DNA of 64,000 nucleotides from Natronohydrobacter sp. (GTDB taxonomy: Bacteria > Pseudomonadota > Alphaproteobacteria > Rhodobacterales > Rhodobacteraceae): contig JAUVXF010000006.1 in the NCBI GenBank assembly GCA_030603695.1, positions 87,311 to 151,310 on the forward strand. Reading direction: 5' to 3'. The notes beneath the pieces are model-generated. The model had not been told where the DNA came from, did no database searches, and saw only the letters and a program-made list of their open reading frames with translations. How positions within the stretch are numbered: the stretch's first letter is position 1; each line of letters starts with the position of its first letter. Positions 54,117 through 64,000 of the stretch are shown here, piece after piece. The position numbers and the translations under genes are program-made.

Positions 54117-54608
54117 TTATTCGGCTGCCGCCACTTCCTTTTTCACAGCAGGCTCGACAAATTCTACCTTGCCACCGGCTTTTTCCACAGCTTCTACTGC
54201 GGATTTGGATGCACCAGTTACCTGAAGTGTGATCTTCGCAGCAATTTCGCCCTTGGCCAGAACGCGGATACCATCCAGCTTGCGGCGCACCAGACCGGAT
54301 GCAACCAGCGCATCTTCGGTGATCGCATTGGCGGCATCAAGCTTGCCATCAGTGATGAATTTCTCGATCAAGCCCAGATTGACAACGGCAAAGGCCTTGC
54401 GGTTTGGCTTGTTGAAGCCACGCTTTGGCAGGCGCATATACAGCGGCATCTGGCCGCCTTCATAGGAATTGATCGCCACGCCCGAACGCGATTTCTGGCC
54501 CTTGATACCACGGCCAGCGGTCTTGCCCTTGCCCGAACCGGGGCCACGCGCAACGCGCTTTTTGGTCTTGGTTGCGCCGGGATTGTCGTGCAGTTCATTC
54601 AGTTTCAT
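54117..54608 (-). CDS. rplO: 50S ribosomal protein L15
   Basis: A 163-residue L15: [20 protein letters not shown], the glycine/arginine-rich [20 protein letters not shown], and [17 protein letters not shown]. The alanine-rich C-terminal tail is longer than in E. coli. Gaps of 107 bases lie on both sides, each with a stem-loop. Confidence 0.98.
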   Translation of the reverse strand: MKLNELHDNPGATKTKKRVARGPGSGKGKTAGRGIKGQKSRSGVAINSYEGGQMPLYMRLPKRGFNKPNRKAFAVVNLGLIEKFITDGKLDAANAITEDALVASGLVRRKLDGIRVLAKGEIAAKITLQVTGASKSAVEAVEKAGGKVEFVEPAVKKEVAAAE

Positions 54609-54679
54609 GTCGCTTCTCCTTGTGCCGGAACGCCCTGCCAGCGACGGATCAGGGCAACGCGGCGTTTATAAAATGGGCA

Positions 54680-54705
54680 GGGGTGCGAACAACAGCACGC
54701 ACCCC
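54680..54705 (-). other. Stem-loop between rpmD and rplO
   Basis: GGGGTGCG and CGCACCCC form a perfect 8-base stem with a 10-base loop, 11 bases past the rpmD stop. Confidence 0.6.
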
Positions 54706-54715
54706 GGAAAACGGC

Positions 54716-54904
54716 TTAGCCGCGCTCTTCGATGATCTGCACCAGATGTGGCACCGAATTCACCATGCCGCGCACGGAAGGTGTATCTTCCAACTCGCGC
54801 GTGCGGTGCATCTTGTTCAGGCCCAACCCGATCAGGGTTGCGCGCTGGACGGCGGGGCGGCGGATCGGCGAGCCGATCTGCTTTACGACGATGGTTTTTG
54901 CCAT
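54716..54904 (-). CDS. rpmD: 50S ribosomal protein L30
   Basis: A 62-residue L30: [17 protein letters not shown], then [20 protein letters not shown]. The length is normal. It follows rpsE by 15 bases. Confidence 0.97.
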   Translation of the reverse strand: MAKTIVVKQIGSPIRRPAVQRATLIGLGLNKMHRTRELEDTPSVRGMVNSVPHLVQIIEERG

Positions 54905-54919
54905 TGCTCTCTACTCCGC

Positions 54920-55486
54920 TTATGCGTCAACGGTTTCGGCTTCGGGCTTGCGCAGGATATCCGCAACCTTCTTGCCACGACGCTGCGCCACCTGACGGGG
55001 GCTGGAAGAGGCACGCAGCGCGTCAAAGGTAGCCCGAACCATGTTATAGGGGTTCTGGCTGCCTTGCGACTTTGCCACCACATCTTGCAGGCCCAGCATC
55101 TCGAACACGGCGCGCATTGGGCCACCGGCAATGATACCTGTCCCCGGCACGGCCTGACGCATGATCACCTTGCCCGCACCGTGGCGGCCTTCGATGTCAT
55201 GATGCAGCGTGCGGCCATCGCGCAGCGGCACGCGGATCATCTGGCGCTTGGCCTGTTCGGTCGCCTTGCGGATGGCTTCGGGCACTTCTTTCGCTTTGCC
55301 CTTACCAAAGCCAACGCGGCCTTTCTGATCGCCCACCACCACAAGGGCTGCAAAGCCGAAGCGCTTGCCGCCTTTCACGGTTTTGGACACACGGTTGATC
55401 GCAACCAGACGATCGGCGAATTCCGGGGTTTCTTCGCGATCACGACGATCGTCGCGGCGCTCCCGGCGGTTTTCTCTCTCTGCCAT
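54920..55486 (-). CDS. rpsE: 30S ribosomal protein S5
   Basis: A 188-residue S5. After a charged N-terminal extension ([15 protein letters not shown]) come the S5 core segments [20 protein letters not shown] and [19 protein letters not shown]. The start at 55486 is preceded by GAGGAGA. It is part of spc. Confidence 0.98.
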   Translation of the reverse strand: MAERENRRERRDDRRDREETPEFADRLVAINRVSKTVKGGKRFGFAALVVVGDQKGRVGFGKGKAKEVPEAIRKATEQAKRQMIRVPLRDGRTLHHDIEGRHGAGKVIMRQAVPGTGIIAGGPMRAVFEMLGLQDVVAKSQGSQNPYNMVRATFDALRASSSPRQVAQRRGKKVADILRKPEAETVDA

Positions 55487-55496
55487 TATCGTCTCC

Positions 55497-55856
55497 TCAG
55501 AACTTAAGGCCGCCTTCACGCGCAGCGTCGGCCAGAGCCTTCACCTTGCCGTGAAAGATGAAACCACCGCGGTCGAAATAGCACTCCTCGATGCCGGCGG
55601 CTTTCGCACGTTCGGCAATCGCGGCGCCAACCTTGGCGGCAGCGTCCTTGTTGTTGGTTCCCGCCAGCCCGAAATCCTTTTCGAGCGTGGAGGCCGAGGC
55701 CAGGGTTACGCCATTCACATCGTCGATCAGCTGAACGCTGATATTCTTGTTGGAACGGTGAACCGACAGGCGCGCACGCCCGTTGGCCGTTGATTTCAGT
55801 TTGTTCCGTACGCGCAAGCGGCGTTTCTGGAACAGCTTTTGCTTTGTGTTCGCCAT
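55497..55856 (-). CDS. rplR: 50S ribosomal protein L18
   Basis: A 119-residue L18 with [19 protein letters not shown] and [20 protein letters not shown], the 5S rRNA-binding region. It follows rplF by 11 bases. Confidence 0.98.
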   Translation of the reverse strand: MANTKQKLFQKRRLRVRNKLKSTANGRARLSVHRSNKNISVQLIDDVNGVTLASASTLEKDFGLAGTNNKDAAAKVGAAIAERAKAAGIEECYFDRGGFIFHGKVKALADAAREGGLKF

Positions 55857-55867
55857 CTGTCGCGCCC

Positions 55868-56401
55868 TTACTTCTTCTTGCCTTCCTTGCGGAAGATATA
55901 CTCATCCTTGTAGCGGATGCCCTTGCCCTTATAAGGCTCTGGCGAACGCCATTTGCGGATATTCGCGGCGGTTTCCCCAACAAGCTGCTGGTCAATCCCT
56001 TCCACAACGATCTCGGTCTGTTTGGGCGTTGTGATTGTAATGCCAGCCGGGATTTTGAAAATCACTTCATGGCTATAGCCAAGAGAGAGTTTCAGATCCG
56101 CGCCCTGCATTGCAGCACGATAACCAACGCCGACCAGTTCAAGTTCTTTCTTGAACCCACCGGTCACGCCCTGCGCAAGGTTTGCCACCATCGAACGGGT
56201 CATACCCCATTGCTGGCGCGCACGCTTGGACAAGCCACGCGGCTTGACGGACACAACGTTGCCATCAAGGATGATATCCACATCATCACCAGCGGTGAAG
56301 CTGCGGGTTCCCTTCGGGCCTTTGACCTCGATGGTCTGGCCCTTGACCTGAGCCGATACGCCGGATGGCAGTTCGACAGGCTTCTTGCCAATACGAGACA
56401 T
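55868..56401 (-). CDS. rplF: 50S ribosomal protein L6
   Basis: A 177-residue L6: [39 protein letters not shown], and the C-terminal [20 protein letters not shown]. It follows rpsH by 11 bases. Confidence 0.98.
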   Translation of the reverse strand: MSRIGKKPVELPSGVSAQVKGQTIEVKGPKGTRSFTAGDDVDIILDGNVVSVKPRGLSKRARQQWGMTRSMVANLAQGVTGGFKKELELVGVGYRAAMQGADLKLSLGYSHEVIFKIPAGITITTPKQTEIVVEGIDQQLVGETAANIRKWRSPEPYKGKGIRYKDEYIFRKEGKKK

Positions 56402-56412
56402 CTCAGCCCTCC

Positions 56413-56808
56413 TCAGAACACACGGCAGAGCACTTCGCCACCAACATTGGCGGCGCGTGCTGCTGCATCGGACATCACGCCCTTGGGCGTAGAGACCACC
56501 GAAATCCCCAGCCCGTTACGGACATGTGGAATTTCACGAACACCGGAATAGACACGGCGACCGGGCTTGGAGATGCGCTTCAACTCGCGGATCACGGGCT
56601 GGCCATCTGCATATTTAAGCGAGATTTCCAGTTCCGCATGGCCGGAAGCAGAGGTCACATTTTCATAGCCGCGGATATAGCCCTCGTCTTTCAGCACATC
56701 CAGAACCCAGGCGCGAAGCTTGGACGCAGGCGTGCGGACGGTGGATTTACCGCGCATTTGCGCGTTGCGGATGCGGGTCAGCATATCGCCGAGAGGATCG
56801 TTCATCAT
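56413..56808 (-). CDS. rpsH: 30S ribosomal protein S8
   Basis: A 131-residue S8: [20 protein letters not shown] and the C-terminal [20 protein letters not shown]. Tandem ATG codons (56808 and 56805) leave the start ambiguous by one residue; AAGGAG is 8 bases before the first. Confidence 0.97.
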   Translation of the reverse strand: MMNDPLGDMLTRIRNAQMRGKSTVRTPASKLRAWVLDVLKDEGYIRGYENVTSASGHAELEISLKYADGQPVIRELKRISKPGRRVYSGVREIPHVRNGLGISVVSTPKGVMSDAAARAANVGGEVLCRVF

Positions 56809-56820
56809 GTTGCGATCTCC

Positions 56821-57126
56821 TTACCAGCTCGACTTGACCATGCCGGGGATTTGGCCTTTCGAGGCCAGATCCCGCAGCGCGATCCGCGACAGTTTCAGTT
56901 TACGATAGTAAGCTTTCGGGCGGCCCGTCAGCTGGCAGCGGTTGTGCAGGCGCGTTTCGGACGAATTGCGCGGCAGCTGTGCCAGTTTCAGGTTGGCTTT
57001 GAAACGCTCTTCCATCGGGCGATCAGTGTCGGCAGCGATAGCTTTCAGCTCGGCGCGCTTTGTGGCATATTTCGCCACCAGCTTTGCCCGCTTCTTTTCG
57101 CGCTCGACCATTGCTTTTTTAGCCAT
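56821..57126 (-). CDS. rpsN: 30S ribosomal protein S14 (zinc-free type)
   Basis: A 101-residue S14 without CxxC zinc motifs: [40 protein letters not shown], and [19 protein letters not shown]. The long form is normal for proteobacteria. It follows rplE by 19 bases. Confidence 0.98.
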   Translation of the reverse strand: MAKKAMVEREKKRAKLVAKYATKRAELKAIAADTDRPMEERFKANLKLAQLPRNSSETRLHNRCQLTGRPKAYYRKLKLSRIALRDLASKGQIPGMVKSSW

Positions 57127-57145
57127 TGGTTCTCTCCCTCTCGCG

Positions 57146-57706
57146 TCAGCTATTGAAGGGCATGTTGAAATTCTTCAACAGCGCCTTGGCTTCAGCGTCG
57201 GTTTTCGCGGTGGTGCAGATGATGATATCCATGCCCCAAACTTCATCGATCTGATCGAAGTTGATTTCGGGGAAAACGATATGTTCCTTGATGCCCATGG
57301 CATAGTTGCCACGGCCGTCAAAAGACGTGCCTTTCACACCGCGGAAGTCGCGCACGCGCGGCAGGGCGATGGTGATCAGGCGATCCAGGAATTCATACAT
57401 CCGCGCACCGCGCAGAGTGACTTTCACACCCAGCGGCATTTCTTCCCGAACGCGGAAACCCGCGATGGAATTGCGCGCCTTGGTGATAACGGCTTTCTGG
57501 CCAGCAATGGCGGTCAGATCAGCTTGCGCCGATTTGATCTTTTTGCTGTCTTTCACGGCCTCGCCAATCCCCATGTTCAGCACGATCTTGTCGAGCTGCG
57601 GGATTTGCATGTCGTTTTTATAGCCGAATTCTTCTTTCATCGCCGCGCGAATCTGGTCTTTATAGACCGTCTTCAGGCGCGGGGTATAGGTGGCTGCGTC
57701 AAGCAT
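57146..57706 (-). CDS. rplE: 50S ribosomal protein L5
   Basis: A 186-residue L5: [37 protein letters not shown], and the C-terminal [20 protein letters not shown]. It shares a base with the rplX stop. Confidence 0.98.
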   Translation of the reverse strand: MLDAATYTPRLKTVYKDQIRAAMKEEFGYKNDMQIPQLDKIVLNMGIGEAVKDSKKIKSAQADLTAIAGQKAVITKARNSIAGFRVREEMPLGVKVTLRGARMYEFLDRLITIALPRVRDFRGVKGTSFDGRGNYAMGIKEHIVFPEINFDQIDEVWGMDIIICTTAKTDAEAKALLKNFNMPFNS

Positions 57707-58011
57707 CAGATCGCCTCCCCGGTTGTCTTGGCGAAACGCACTTTCTTGTCATCTTCCATGCGGAAGCCAACGCGCGTTGCTTTGCCATTGCCATCAACCA
57801 ACGCCAGGTTGGACAGATCGATCGGCATTGCCTGCGGCAGACGGCCGCCCTGGCTTTGCTGGCTTTGCTTGGTGTGGCGGATCGCGATGTTGATCCCGTT
57901 CACAACGGCCTTGTTTTCCTTGGGCATGACGCGATCAATCTCGCCTGTCTTGCCCTTGTCCTTGCCCGTCAGAACGATGACCTTGTCACCTTTTTTCAGT
58001 TTCGCAGCCAT
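57706..58011 (-). CDS. rplX: 50S ribosomal protein L24
   Basis: A 101-residue L24 with the KOW motif [20 protein letters not shown]. The ATG at 58011 has a GGAGG site 7 bases upstream; a GTG one codon earlier is an alternative. It shares a base with the rplN stop. Confidence 0.97.
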   Translation of the reverse strand: MAAKLKKGDKVIVLTGKDKGKTGEIDRVMPKENKAVVNGINIAIRHTKQSQQSQGGRLPQAMPIDLSNLALVDGNGKATRVGFRMEDDKKVRFAKTTGEAI

Positions 58012-58379
58012 CACAACACCTCCGGCGCGAGCGAGATGATCTTCATGAAGTTCTTCGCGCGCAATTCGCGAACCACTGGCCCGAAAATACGGGTGCCAAC
58101 AGGCTCGCCAGCATTGTTCAGGATGACAGCGGCGTTACGATCAAAGCGGATCGCTGTGCCATCTTCGCGGCGCACTTCTTTTGCGGTGCGCACGACAACT
58201 GCCTTGCGAACATCGCCCTTCTTTACGCGGCCTTTTGGAATCGCTTCCTTGACCGATACCACGATGATGTCACCAACAGACGCGTAGCGCCGTTTGGACC
58301 CACCGAGCACCTTGATGCACTGAACCCGGCGTGCGCCAGAGTTGTCAGCAACATCCAGATTGGTCTGCATCTGGATCAT
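58011..58379 (-). CDS. rplN: 50S ribosomal protein L14
   Basis: A 122-residue L14: [37 protein letters not shown], and [20 protein letters not shown]. It follows rpsQ by 62 bases. Confidence 0.98.
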   Translation of the reverse strand: MIQMQTNLDVADNSGARRVQCIKVLGGSKRRYASVGDIIVVSVKEAIPKGRVKKGDVRKAVVVRTAKEVRREDGTAIRFDRNAAVILNNAGEPVGTRIFGPVVRELRAKNFMKIISLAPEVL

Positions 58380-58441
58380 TTGGTTTCTCCCGACCTTTGG
58401 GCCTCATGCCCAGGGTTTCGATAAAACTGGAAAAGCGCTGG

Positions 58442-58681
58442 TCACGCAGTAGCGTCGACCAGAACCTCCCAGCGTTTGGTTTTCGAGATCGGCGCGCATT
58501 CGATGATGCGAACTGTATCGCCGGTCTTGAACTGGTTCAGCGGATCATGGGCGCGATATTTCTTCGTGCTCCGAACCGTTTTCTTCATGACAGGGTGCGT
58601 GAAGCGGCGCTCTACCAGAACTGTAACAGTCTGGTCATTCTTGTCGCTTGTCACTTTGCCTTGCAGGATGCGTTTGGGCAT
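58442..58681 (-). CDS. rpsQ: 30S ribosomal protein S17
   Basis: A 79-residue S17: [40 protein letters not shown], and [15 protein letters not shown]. It follows rpmC by 11 bases. Confidence 0.98.
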   Translation of the reverse strand: MPKRILQGKVTSDKNDQTVTVLVERRFTHPVMKKTVRSTKKYRAHDPLNQFKTGDTVRIIECAPISKTKRWEVLVDATA

Positions 58682-58692
58682 GTGCCAGCTCC

Positions 58693-58896
58693 TTAATTCG
58701 CCGCCGCAGCGCGGGCTTTTTCGTTGAGAATTGTCGAAACGCGCGCGGCGTCACGACGAACTTGCCGGATACGTGCAGTGTTTTCCAACTGGCTTGTCGC
58801 CTTTTGGAAGCGCAGGTTGAACGCTTCCTTTTTCAGCGACACCAGATCGTCACGCAGCTGATCCGGGGTCTTGTTACGCAGATCTTCGGCTTTCAT
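58693..58896 (-). CDS. rpmC: 50S ribosomal protein L29
   Basis: A 67-residue L29: [20 protein letters not shown] and [25 protein letters not shown] is 8 bases before the chosen ATG at 58896; an ATG at 58902 adds two residues but is too close to the ribosome site. A 200-base gap with a terminator-like hairpin separates it from rplP, where these genes normally abut. Confidence 0.96.
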   Translation of the reverse strand: MKAEDLRNKTPDQLRDDLVSLKKEAFNLRFQKATSQLENTARIRQVRRDAARVSTILNEKARAAAAN

Positions 58897-59026
58897 GGCC
58901 ATTTCCTTCAGTCAACAATCGCTGGAGAGCCCCCAAACGAGGGTCACCCTGATTCCCAGCGGAGATGGATGAGCGTGCCGTATAGGCGGGTTGCGCCAAT
59001 TTGGCAAGGGCTTCGCGGGAAAGAAA

Positions 59027-59063
59027 ATATCCCGGCCTGTAACGTGCCGGGATATCGTTTTTT
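59027..59063. terminator. Terminator-like hairpin between rplP and rpmC
   Basis: ATATCCCGGC (59027-59036) and GCCGGGATAT (59046-59055) form a perfect 10-base stem. On the plus strand TTTTTT follows two bases later; on the minus strand the stem runs into TTTTCTTT. It looks like a bidirectional intrinsic terminator inside the ribosomal gene string. Confidence 0.85.
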
Positions 59064-59097
59064 CAGTCAGGACGCGTGACGGACACGCTGCCTGAAA

Positions 59098-59511
59098 TTA
59101 CCAGTCTTCGCGCACGACAACGCGGGTCTTGATTGGCAGCTTCATCGCGGCCAGACGCAGCGCTTCGCGTGCGGTTGGCTCATTGACGCCGTCAATCTCG
59201 AACATCACGCGGCCAGGCTTTACCTTGGCGGCCCAGAAATCCACCGAACCCTTACCTTTACCCATCCGCACTTCGGTTGGTTTGGAGGTAACGGGCACAT
59301 CGGGGAAAATGCGAATCCAGACGCGGCCCTGACGCTTCATATGGCGTGTCATGGCGCGGCGCGCGGCTTCGATCTGGCGCGCGGTGATGCGCTCTGGCTC
59401 GATCGCTTTCAGGCCATAGGTTCCGAAGTTCAGGTCAAACCCGCCCTTCGCTTCGCCATGAATGCGGCCTTTGTGCTGTTTGCGGAACTTTGTCCGTTTC
59501 GGTTGCAACAT
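59098..59511 (-). CDS. rplP: 50S ribosomal protein L16
   Basis: A 137-residue L16: [60 protein letters not shown], and [20 protein letters not shown]. It follows rpsC by 21 bases and is followed by a terminator-like hairpin. Confidence 0.98.
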   Translation of the reverse strand: MLQPKRTKFRKQHKGRIHGEAKGGFDLNFGTYGLKAIEPERITARQIEAARRAMTRHMKRQGRVWIRIFPDVPVTSKPTEVRMGKGKGSVDFWAAKVKPGRVMFEIDGVNEPTAREALRLAAMKLPIKTRVVVREDW

Positions 59512-59532
59512 AGTGTTTCTCCTTCAAACGGA

Positions 59533-60237
59533 TCAACGGCGCGGGCGCTGAGAGGCGCCGCCCGAATCCTGAAGTTCCTGCGCACGGCGATCACGGGCTT
59601 GCGGATCATGCTCCATGATCTCACCCTTGAAGATCCAGACCTTCACACCGATGATCCCATAAGCTGTCAGGGCCTCGGAATGTGCATGGTCGATATCCGC
59701 GCGCAATGTGTGCAACGGAACCCGGCCTTCACGATACCATTCTGTGCGTGCGATCTCTGCCCCGCCCAGACGCCCTGCAAGGTTCACCCGGATACCGAGT
59801 GCGCCCATGCGCATGGCGTTCTGAACTGCGCGCTTCATAGCACGGCGGAAGCTGACCCGGCGCTCCAGCTGCTGGCAGATGCTTTCTGCCACAAGCTGCG
59901 CGTCCAGTTCGGGCTTGCGCACTTCAACAATGTTCAGGTGCAGATCGGACGCGGTGAAATTGGCCAGCTTCTTGCGCAGCGTTTCAATATCCGCGCCTTT
60001 CTTGCCAATAATAACGCCCGGACGCGCCGTGTGAATCGTGACGCGGCACTTTTTGTGCGGACGTTCGATAATCACGCGGCTGACACCAGCCTGCTTGCAT
60101 TCGTCCTGAATGAACTCGCGGATCTTCAGATCCTCTAGCAGCAGATTGCCGTAATCCTTGCTTTCAGCAAACCAGCGGCTGTCCCATGTCCGGTTCACTT
60201 GCAGGCGCATGCCAATTGGATTGACCTTCTGACCCAT
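59533..60237 (-). CDS. rpsC: 30S ribosomal protein S3
   Basis: A 234-residue S3 with a KH domain ([38 protein letters not shown]) and the C-terminal domain [20 protein letters not shown]. It helps form the mRNA entry channel. It shares two bases with the rplV stop. Confidence 0.98.
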   Translation of the reverse strand: MGQKVNPIGMRLQVNRTWDSRWFAESKDYGNLLLEDLKIREFIQDECKQAGVSRVIIERPHKKCRVTIHTARPGVIIGKKGADIETLRKKLANFTASDLHLNIVEVRKPELDAQLVAESICQQLERRVSFRRAMKRAVQNAMRMGALGIRVNLAGRLGGAEIARTEWYREGRVPLHTLRADIDHAHSEALTAYGIIGVKVWIFKGEIMEHDPQARDRRAQELQDSGGASQRPRR

Positions 60238-60617
60238 TATGCTTGCTCCTCGACCTGGCGAACCTTGATGGTCAGCTCTGAAAACGGCTTCATGATCTTG
60301 CCGAAGCGGCCCCGTGCACGCGGACGGCCGCGCTTCATCACCAGGTTTTTGCCAACCCAGGCTTCTGCAACGACGAGTTCATCGACATCCAGACCGTGGT
60401 TGTTTTCCGCATTGGCAATCGCCGATTGCAGGCATTTCTTCACATCACCGGCGATCCGCTTCTTGGAGAAGGTCAGATCGGTGAGCGCTTTGTCCACCTT
60501 CTTGCCGCGGATCATGGCCGCGACAAGGTTCAGCTTTTGCGGGCTGGTGCGCAGCATGCGCGACTTCGCCATCGCTTCATTCTCGGCCACGCGGCGCGGA
60601 TTTGTCTCTTTACCCAT
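60237..60617 (-). CDS. rplV: 50S ribosomal protein L22
   Basis: A 126-residue L22: [20 protein letters not shown], and the exit-tunnel hairpin region [20 protein letters not shown]. It follows rpsS by 3 bases. Confidence 0.98.
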   Translation of the reverse strand: MGKETNPRRVAENEAMAKSRMLRTSPQKLNLVAAMIRGKKVDKALTDLTFSKKRIAGDVKKCLQSAIANAENNHGLDVDELVVAEAWVGKNLVMKRGRPRARGRFGKIMKPFSELTIKVRQVEEQA

Positions 60618-60620
60618 GGC

Positions 60621-60899
60621 TTACTTCCGTTTCGCTTTTTTGTCGGCAGCATGCCCGTAATAGGTACGGGTTGGCGAATATTCACCAAACTTCTGGCCGA
60701 TCATGTCCTCGGTCACATTGACAGGAATGTGCTTCTTGCCATTGTAAACGCCGAAAGTCAGCCCCACGAACTGGGGCAGAATGGTCGAACGGCGCGACCA
60801 GATTTTGATAACTTCATTACGCCCGGAATCGCGTGCCTTCTCTGCCTTTTTCAAGACATAAGCATCTACGAAAGGGCCCTTCCAAACTGAACGTGCCAT
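60621..60899 (-). CDS. rpsS: 30S ribosomal protein S19
   Basis: A 92-residue S19: [40 protein letters not shown], and [20 protein letters not shown]. It follows rplB by 3 bases. Confidence 0.98.
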   Translation of the reverse strand: MARSVWKGPFVDAYVLKKAEKARDSGRNEVIKIWSRRSTILPQFVGLTFGVYNGKKHIPVNVTEDMIGQKFGEYSPTRTYYGHAADKKAKRK

Positions 60900-60902
60900 G
60901 GA

Positions 60903-61742
60903 TTAGCGACCCTTCTTCTTCGCGTGGCGAGACCGCAGAATATACTTGTCGGTCTGCTTGTTCGAGCGCGTCTTGCGGCCCTTGGTATCCTTACCCCAAG
61001 GTGTAACCGGCGTACGGCCCCCAGAGGTACGGCCCTCACCACCACCATGCGGGTGATCGATCGGGTTCATTGCAACACCGCGAACAGACGGGCGTTTGCC
61101 CTGATGGCGGGTGCGGCCAGCCTTGCCGAAATTCTGGTTGCTGTTGTCGGGGTTGGAGACCGCGCCAACAGTGGCCATGCATTCCTGACGCACCAGACGC
61201 AATTCACCCGATGACAGGCGGATCTGCGCATAGCCGCCATCGCGGCCAACGAATTGCGCATATGTGCCGGCGGCACGCGCAATTTGACCACCCTTGCCGG
61301 GCTTCATTTCGATATTGTGAACAATCGTGCCGATGGGCATGCCCGAAAACGGCATTGCGTTGCCCGGCTTGATGTCGGCTTTTGCAGATGCAACAACCTT
61401 GTCACCAATGGCCAGACGCTGCGGCGCCAGAATATAAGCCTGCTCGCCATCTTCATATTTGATCAGGGCGATAAAGGCGGTGCGGTTCGGGTCATATTCG
61501 ATCCGTTCCACAACAGCCGGATGGTCAAGCTTGTTACGCTTGAAATCCACGATGCGATAAAGACGCTTTGCACCGCCACCAATGCGGCGTGCAGTGATCC
61601 GTCCGGTGTTGTTCCGACCACCCGATTTTGTCAGACCCTCTGTAAGGGATTTGACAGGGCGACCTTTCCAAAGCTCCGAACGGTCGATCAGAACCAGCCC
61701 ACGCTGGCCCGGCGTCGTCGGTTTATACGACTTGAGTGCCAT
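60903..61742 (-). CDS. rplB: 50S ribosomal protein L2
   Basis: A 279-residue L2: [40 protein letters not shown], and the peptidyl-transferase-centre region [20 protein letters not shown]. The conserved histidine of HPHGGGEG is present. A 117-base gap with a strong stem-loop lies upstream. Confidence 0.98.
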   Translation of the reverse strand: MALKSYKPTTPGQRGLVLIDRSELWKGRPVKSLTEGLTKSGGRNNTGRITARRIGGGAKRLYRIVDFKRNKLDHPAVVERIEYDPNRTAFIALIKYEDGEQAYILAPQRLAIGDKVVASAKADIKPGNAMPFSGMPIGTIVHNIEMKPGKGGQIARAAGTYAQFVGRDGGYAQIRLSSGELRLVRQECMATVGAVSNPDNSNQNFGKAGRTRHQGKRPSVRGVAMNPIDHPHGGGEGRTSGGRTPVTPWGKDTKGRKTRSNKQTDKYILRSRHAKKKGR

Positions 61743-61815
61743 GCTTTCTGTCTTCCGTCAGCTCTGGCCCGTAGGCCCGGTTTCAGTCTGTCAGCGCGTT
61801 ATGCGCCAAATAACC

Positions 61816-61842
61816 AGCGGCCCCGGTAGCGCCGGGGCCGCT
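61816..61842 (-). other. Stem-loop between rplW and rplB
   Basis: AGCGGCCCCGG and CCGGGGCCGCT form a perfect 11-base stem with a 5-base loop, about 20 bases past the rplW stop. On the minus strand the flank GGTTATTTGG is not a U-run. Confidence 0.7.
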
Positions 61843-61859
61843 GAGTCGTGGTGGCTATA

Positions 61860-62156
61860 TCAAAGCCCGGTAGAGACGTCGATAGCATTTCCCTCTTCGA
61901 GGGTGACATATGCTTTCTTCACGTCACGGCGCTTTCCAAGCATTCCCTTGAAGCGCTTTACCTTGCCTTTGGTAATCGTGGTGTTCACCGCTTTCACCTT
62001 CACACCAAAGATCGCTTCAACGGCATCTTTGATCTGCGGCTTGTTGGCATCAATCGCCACTTCAAAAACAACCGCATTCGCCTCAGAGGCCATGGTCGCT
62101 TTTTCGGTGATGATCGGCTTGCGGATCACATCGTAATGTTTTGCCTGTGCGCTCAT
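61860..62156 (-). CDS. rplW: 50S ribosomal protein L23
   Basis: A 98-residue L23: [40 protein letters not shown], and [20 protein letters not shown]. It is a docking site for nascent-chain factors. It overlaps rplD by 4 bases. Confidence 0.98.
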   Translation of the reverse strand: MSAQAKHYDVIRKPIITEKATMASEANAVVFEVAIDANKPQIKDAVEAIFGVKVKAVNTTITKGKVKRFKGMLGKRRDVKKAYVTLEEGNAIDVSTGL

Positions 62157-62773
62157 GCTAACCGAGCCTCCAGTGCTTCAAGACCGGCGCGTGTGATCAC
62201 CAACGTGTCGCGGCGCAGGATGTCATACACATTCGCACCGATCGAGGGCAGCACATCAATGCCGTCCAGATTGCGCGCGGCGCGGGCGAAATTCTCATTC
62301 ACCTCTGCCCCGTCAATGATCAGTGCCTTTTTCCAACCCAGCTCTTTTGCGGCTTTGGCCAGTACCGATGTTTTGGCTTCTGCCATATCGGTCGTGTCCA
62401 GAACCACCAGCTTGCCACTGCCAGCTTTCGCCGAAAGCGCCAGCTTCAGACCAAGGGCGCGCACCTTCTTGGGAAGGTCGAACGCATGGCTGCGCGGGGT
62501 CGGGCCTTTATACACACCACCTTTGCGGAAGATCGGCGCGTTACGGTCACCATGGCGTGCGCCACCTGTGCCCTTCTGGCGGTAGATCTTCTTGGTGGAA
62601 TAGCTGGTTTCCGAACGGGTTTTCACCTTGTGCGTGCCAGCCTGGGCTTTCGCCCGCTGCCAGCGCACTACACGGTGCAGGATATCGGCGCGCGGCTCGA
62701 GGCCGAAAATGGCCTCGTTCAGCTCGACTTCACCGGCATTGCCTGCCTGTAGATTGACAACGTCGAGTTTCAT
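62153..62773 (-). CDS. rplD: 50S ribosomal protein L4
   Basis: A 206-residue L4: [20 protein letters not shown], the tunnel loop [20 protein letters not shown], and [20 protein letters not shown]. The start at 62773 lies 2 bases after rplC; a GTG at 62779 is less likely. In E. coli L4 represses the S10 operon; no equivalent leader can be judged here. Confidence 0.97.
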   Translation of the reverse strand: MKLDVVNLQAGNAGEVELNEAIFGLEPRADILHRVVRWQRAKAQAGTHKVKTRSETSYSTKKIYRQKGTGGARHGDRNAPIFRKGGVYKGPTPRSHAFDLPKKVRALGLKLALSAKAGSGKLVVLDTTDMAEAKTSVLAKAAKELGWKKALIIDGAEVNENFARAARNLDGIDVLPSIGANVYDILRRDTLVITRAGLEALEARLA

Positions 62774-62775
62774 GA

Positions 62776-63495
62776 TCACTCGCCTTCCTTCACTTCGACT
62801 TCGGGTGCTTCAGCAACAGCCGCCGTCTTGATCGCCGCAGGCAATGGCGCTTGATCCGGGAACGGCTTTTTCACCGCATCCTTGATCGTCACCCAACCGC
62901 CTTTGGAACCCGGAACAGCGCCCTTGACCATGATCAGGCCACGCTCGCTGTCGGTTTTGACAACCTGTAGGTTCTGCGTTGTCACGCGGGCAGCGCCCAT
63001 GTGACCAGCCATTTTCTTGCCCTTGAACACCTTGCCGGGGTCTTGGCACTGGCCGGTAGAGCCGTGCGAACGGTGGCTGATCGACACCCCGTGGCTGGCC
63101 CGCAGACCGCCAAAGTTGTGGCGCTTCATCGCACCTGCAAAACCCTTACCGATCGATGTGCCCGCGATATCCACGAACTGACCAGCAAAGTAATGATCCG
63201 CGGTAATTTCCGCGCCCACATCAATCAGATTGTCGGGGCTGACACGAAACTCCGCCAGCTTGCGCTTGGGCGCAACATTGGCCTTGGCGTAATGCCCGCG
63301 CATCGGCGCAGGAACCCGCTTTGCCTTTGCCGTGCCGGCACCAAGCTGAACAGCCGTATAGCCATCCTTGTCATTGGTGCGTTGCGCAACAACCTGCAAC
63401 TCATCCAGTTGAAGGACAGTGACAGGAACCTGCCGGCCATCCTCCATGAACAGCCGGGTCATGCCCAGCTTCTTTGCGATAACTCCAGAGCGCAT
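62776..63495 (-). CDS. rplC: 50S ribosomal protein L3
   Basis: A 239-residue L3: [60 protein letters not shown], and a long acidic C-terminal tail ([13 protein letters not shown]). The methylatable glutamine of [12 protein letters not shown] is present. It follows rpsJ by 12 bases. Confidence 0.98.
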   Translation of the reverse strand: MRSGVIAKKLGMTRLFMEDGRQVPVTVLQLDELQVVAQRTNDKDGYTAVQLGAGTAKAKRVPAPMRGHYAKANVAPKRKLAEFRVSPDNLIDVGAEITADHYFAGQFVDIAGTSIGKGFAGAMKRHNFGGLRASHGVSISHRSHGSTGQCQDPGKVFKGKKMAGHMGAARVTTQNLQVVKTDSERGLIMVKGAVPGSKGGWVTIKDAVKKPFPDQAPLPAAIKTAAVAEAPEVEVKEGE

Positions 63496-63507
63496 AGTCC
63501 TGGCTCC

Positions 63508-63816
63508 TTAAACTTTGATCTCGACATCAACCCCGGCGGCCAGGTCGAGCTTCATCAGCGCGTCCACGGTCTGGGGGGTCGGGTCGACGATATCCAAAAG
63601 ACGCTTATGCGTCCGGATTTCCCACTGGTCGCGCGACTTCTTGTCGATATGGGGGCCGCGCAGAACGGTGAATTTTTCAATCTTGTTCGGCAGCGGGATC
63701 GGCCCGCGAACCGTGGCACCTGTGCGCTTGGCCGTGTTCACGATTTCCTGTGTGCTGGCATCCAACACACGGTAATCGAAGGCCTTGAGCCGGATGCGGA
63801 TATTCTGACCTTGCAT
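63508..63816 (-). CDS. rpsJ: 30S ribosomal protein S10
   Basis: A 102-residue S10: [40 protein letters not shown], and [20 protein letters not shown]. It heads the S10 operon proper, 60 bases after tuf. Confidence 0.98.
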   Translation of the reverse strand: MQGQNIRIRLKAFDYRVLDASTQEIVNTAKRTGATVRGPIPLPNKIEKFTVLRGPHIDKKSRDQWEIRTHKRLLDIVDPTPQTVDALMKLDLAAGVDVEIKV

Positions 63817-63839
63817 CTGTCTGTTCCTTCACAAGGGCC

Positions 63840-63860
63840 GGTGCGTGGAAACCACGCACC
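63840..63860 (-). other. Stem-loop between tuf and rpsJ
   Basis: GGTGCGTGG and CCACGCACC form a perfect 9-base stem with a 3-base loop, 16 bases past the tuf stop and 23 bases before rpsJ. No U-run follows. Confidence 0.65.
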
Positions 63861-63876
63861 TCAGCGCCCCGTATGA

Positions 63877-64000
63877 TTACTTGAGAATTTTCGACACGAC
63901 GCCAGCGCCGACGGTGCGGCCGCCTTCACGGATGGCGAAGCGCAGTTTTTCTTCCATGGCGATGGGTGCGATCAGCTCGACCTCGAATTTCAGGTTGTCG
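63877..64000 (-). CDS. tuf: Elongation factor Tu, C-terminal fragment (cut by window edge)
   Basis: The last 40 codons of EF-Tu are present, reading [20 protein letters not shown] and [19 protein letters not shown] before TAA at 63877-63879. This is the invariant end of domain III. The position just ahead of rpsJ is the usual tuf site in this order. Confidence 0.97.
   Translation of the reverse strand, partial: DNLKFEVELIAPIAMEEKLRFAIREGGRTVGAGVVSKILK

Noticed and set aside
1..64000. CRISPR arrays, insertion sequences, prophage or rRNA genes
   Set aside because: No regularly spaced repeats, transposase or phage genes, or rRNA-like sequence were seen.

Overview
This is a chromosomal window from an alphaproteobacterium, almost certainly of the order Rhodobacterales. 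The supporting signs are high GC content with dense ATGA and TGATG stop/start overlaps, the block rpmH-rnpA-yidD-ttcA-yidC-MOSC-engB-argB, a salvage operon cdd-deoB-add-upp, a GAPDH/hemP/cold-shock neighbourhood, and close matches to Rhodobacter-type BcsA and PrpE. A complete seven-gene Mrp cation/proton antiporter would suit a saline or alkaline habitat, but that is inference. There is no rRNA, phage, insertion sequence or CRISPR array. Most of the window is housekeeping.

Layout. 1-5560 (-): cellulose synthesis operon bcsN-bcsA-bcsB-bcsZ, with bcsZ cut by the window edge. 5864-7540 (-): a short HPF-like protein and thyA-folA. 7674-8798 (+): glyoxalase I and a rhomboid protease, followed by a 300-base gene-free stretch with a REP-like palindrome. 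9100-13553 (-): tpiA, an IscA-type protein, an acetyltransferase, sufT, hslU and a SPOR protein. 13632-16895 (-): nucleoside salvage. 17055-26772 (+): maeB, prpE, an Hpt protein with a degenerate NtrC-type response regulator, a short-chain dehydrogenase, a HIG1-like membrane protein, a PduO-type adenosyltransferase and etfBA. 27472-33122 (+): mrpABCDEFG. 33204-38746: cspA, gap, hemP, tRNA-Arg, an orphan histidine kinase and a MerA-like/TVP38 pair. 39002-46043 (+): rpmH to argB, then an Fe-S protein and a SixA-like phosphatase. 46021-49820 (-): ATP12-like chaperone, HAD phosphatase, RluA-type synthase and rarA. 49921-64000 (-): the alpha, spc and S10 ribosomal protein operons in standard order, ending inside tuf.

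Functional links. prpE, the cobalamin adenosyltransferase and etfBA all bear on propionyl-CoA and acyl-CoA use. TTTGCAAA elements between maeB and prpE suggest control by an ScfR/PccR-type regulator. The least expected items are the Hpt/response-regulator pair, whose AAA+ domain has lost Walker B, GAFTGA and the arginine-finger positions, and the set of strong stem-loops in the wider gaps of the ribosomal cluster, including a terminator-like hairpin between rplP and rpmC. Absences relative to common gene orders are adk between secY and rpsM, deoA between cdd and deoB, and hslV next to hslU.
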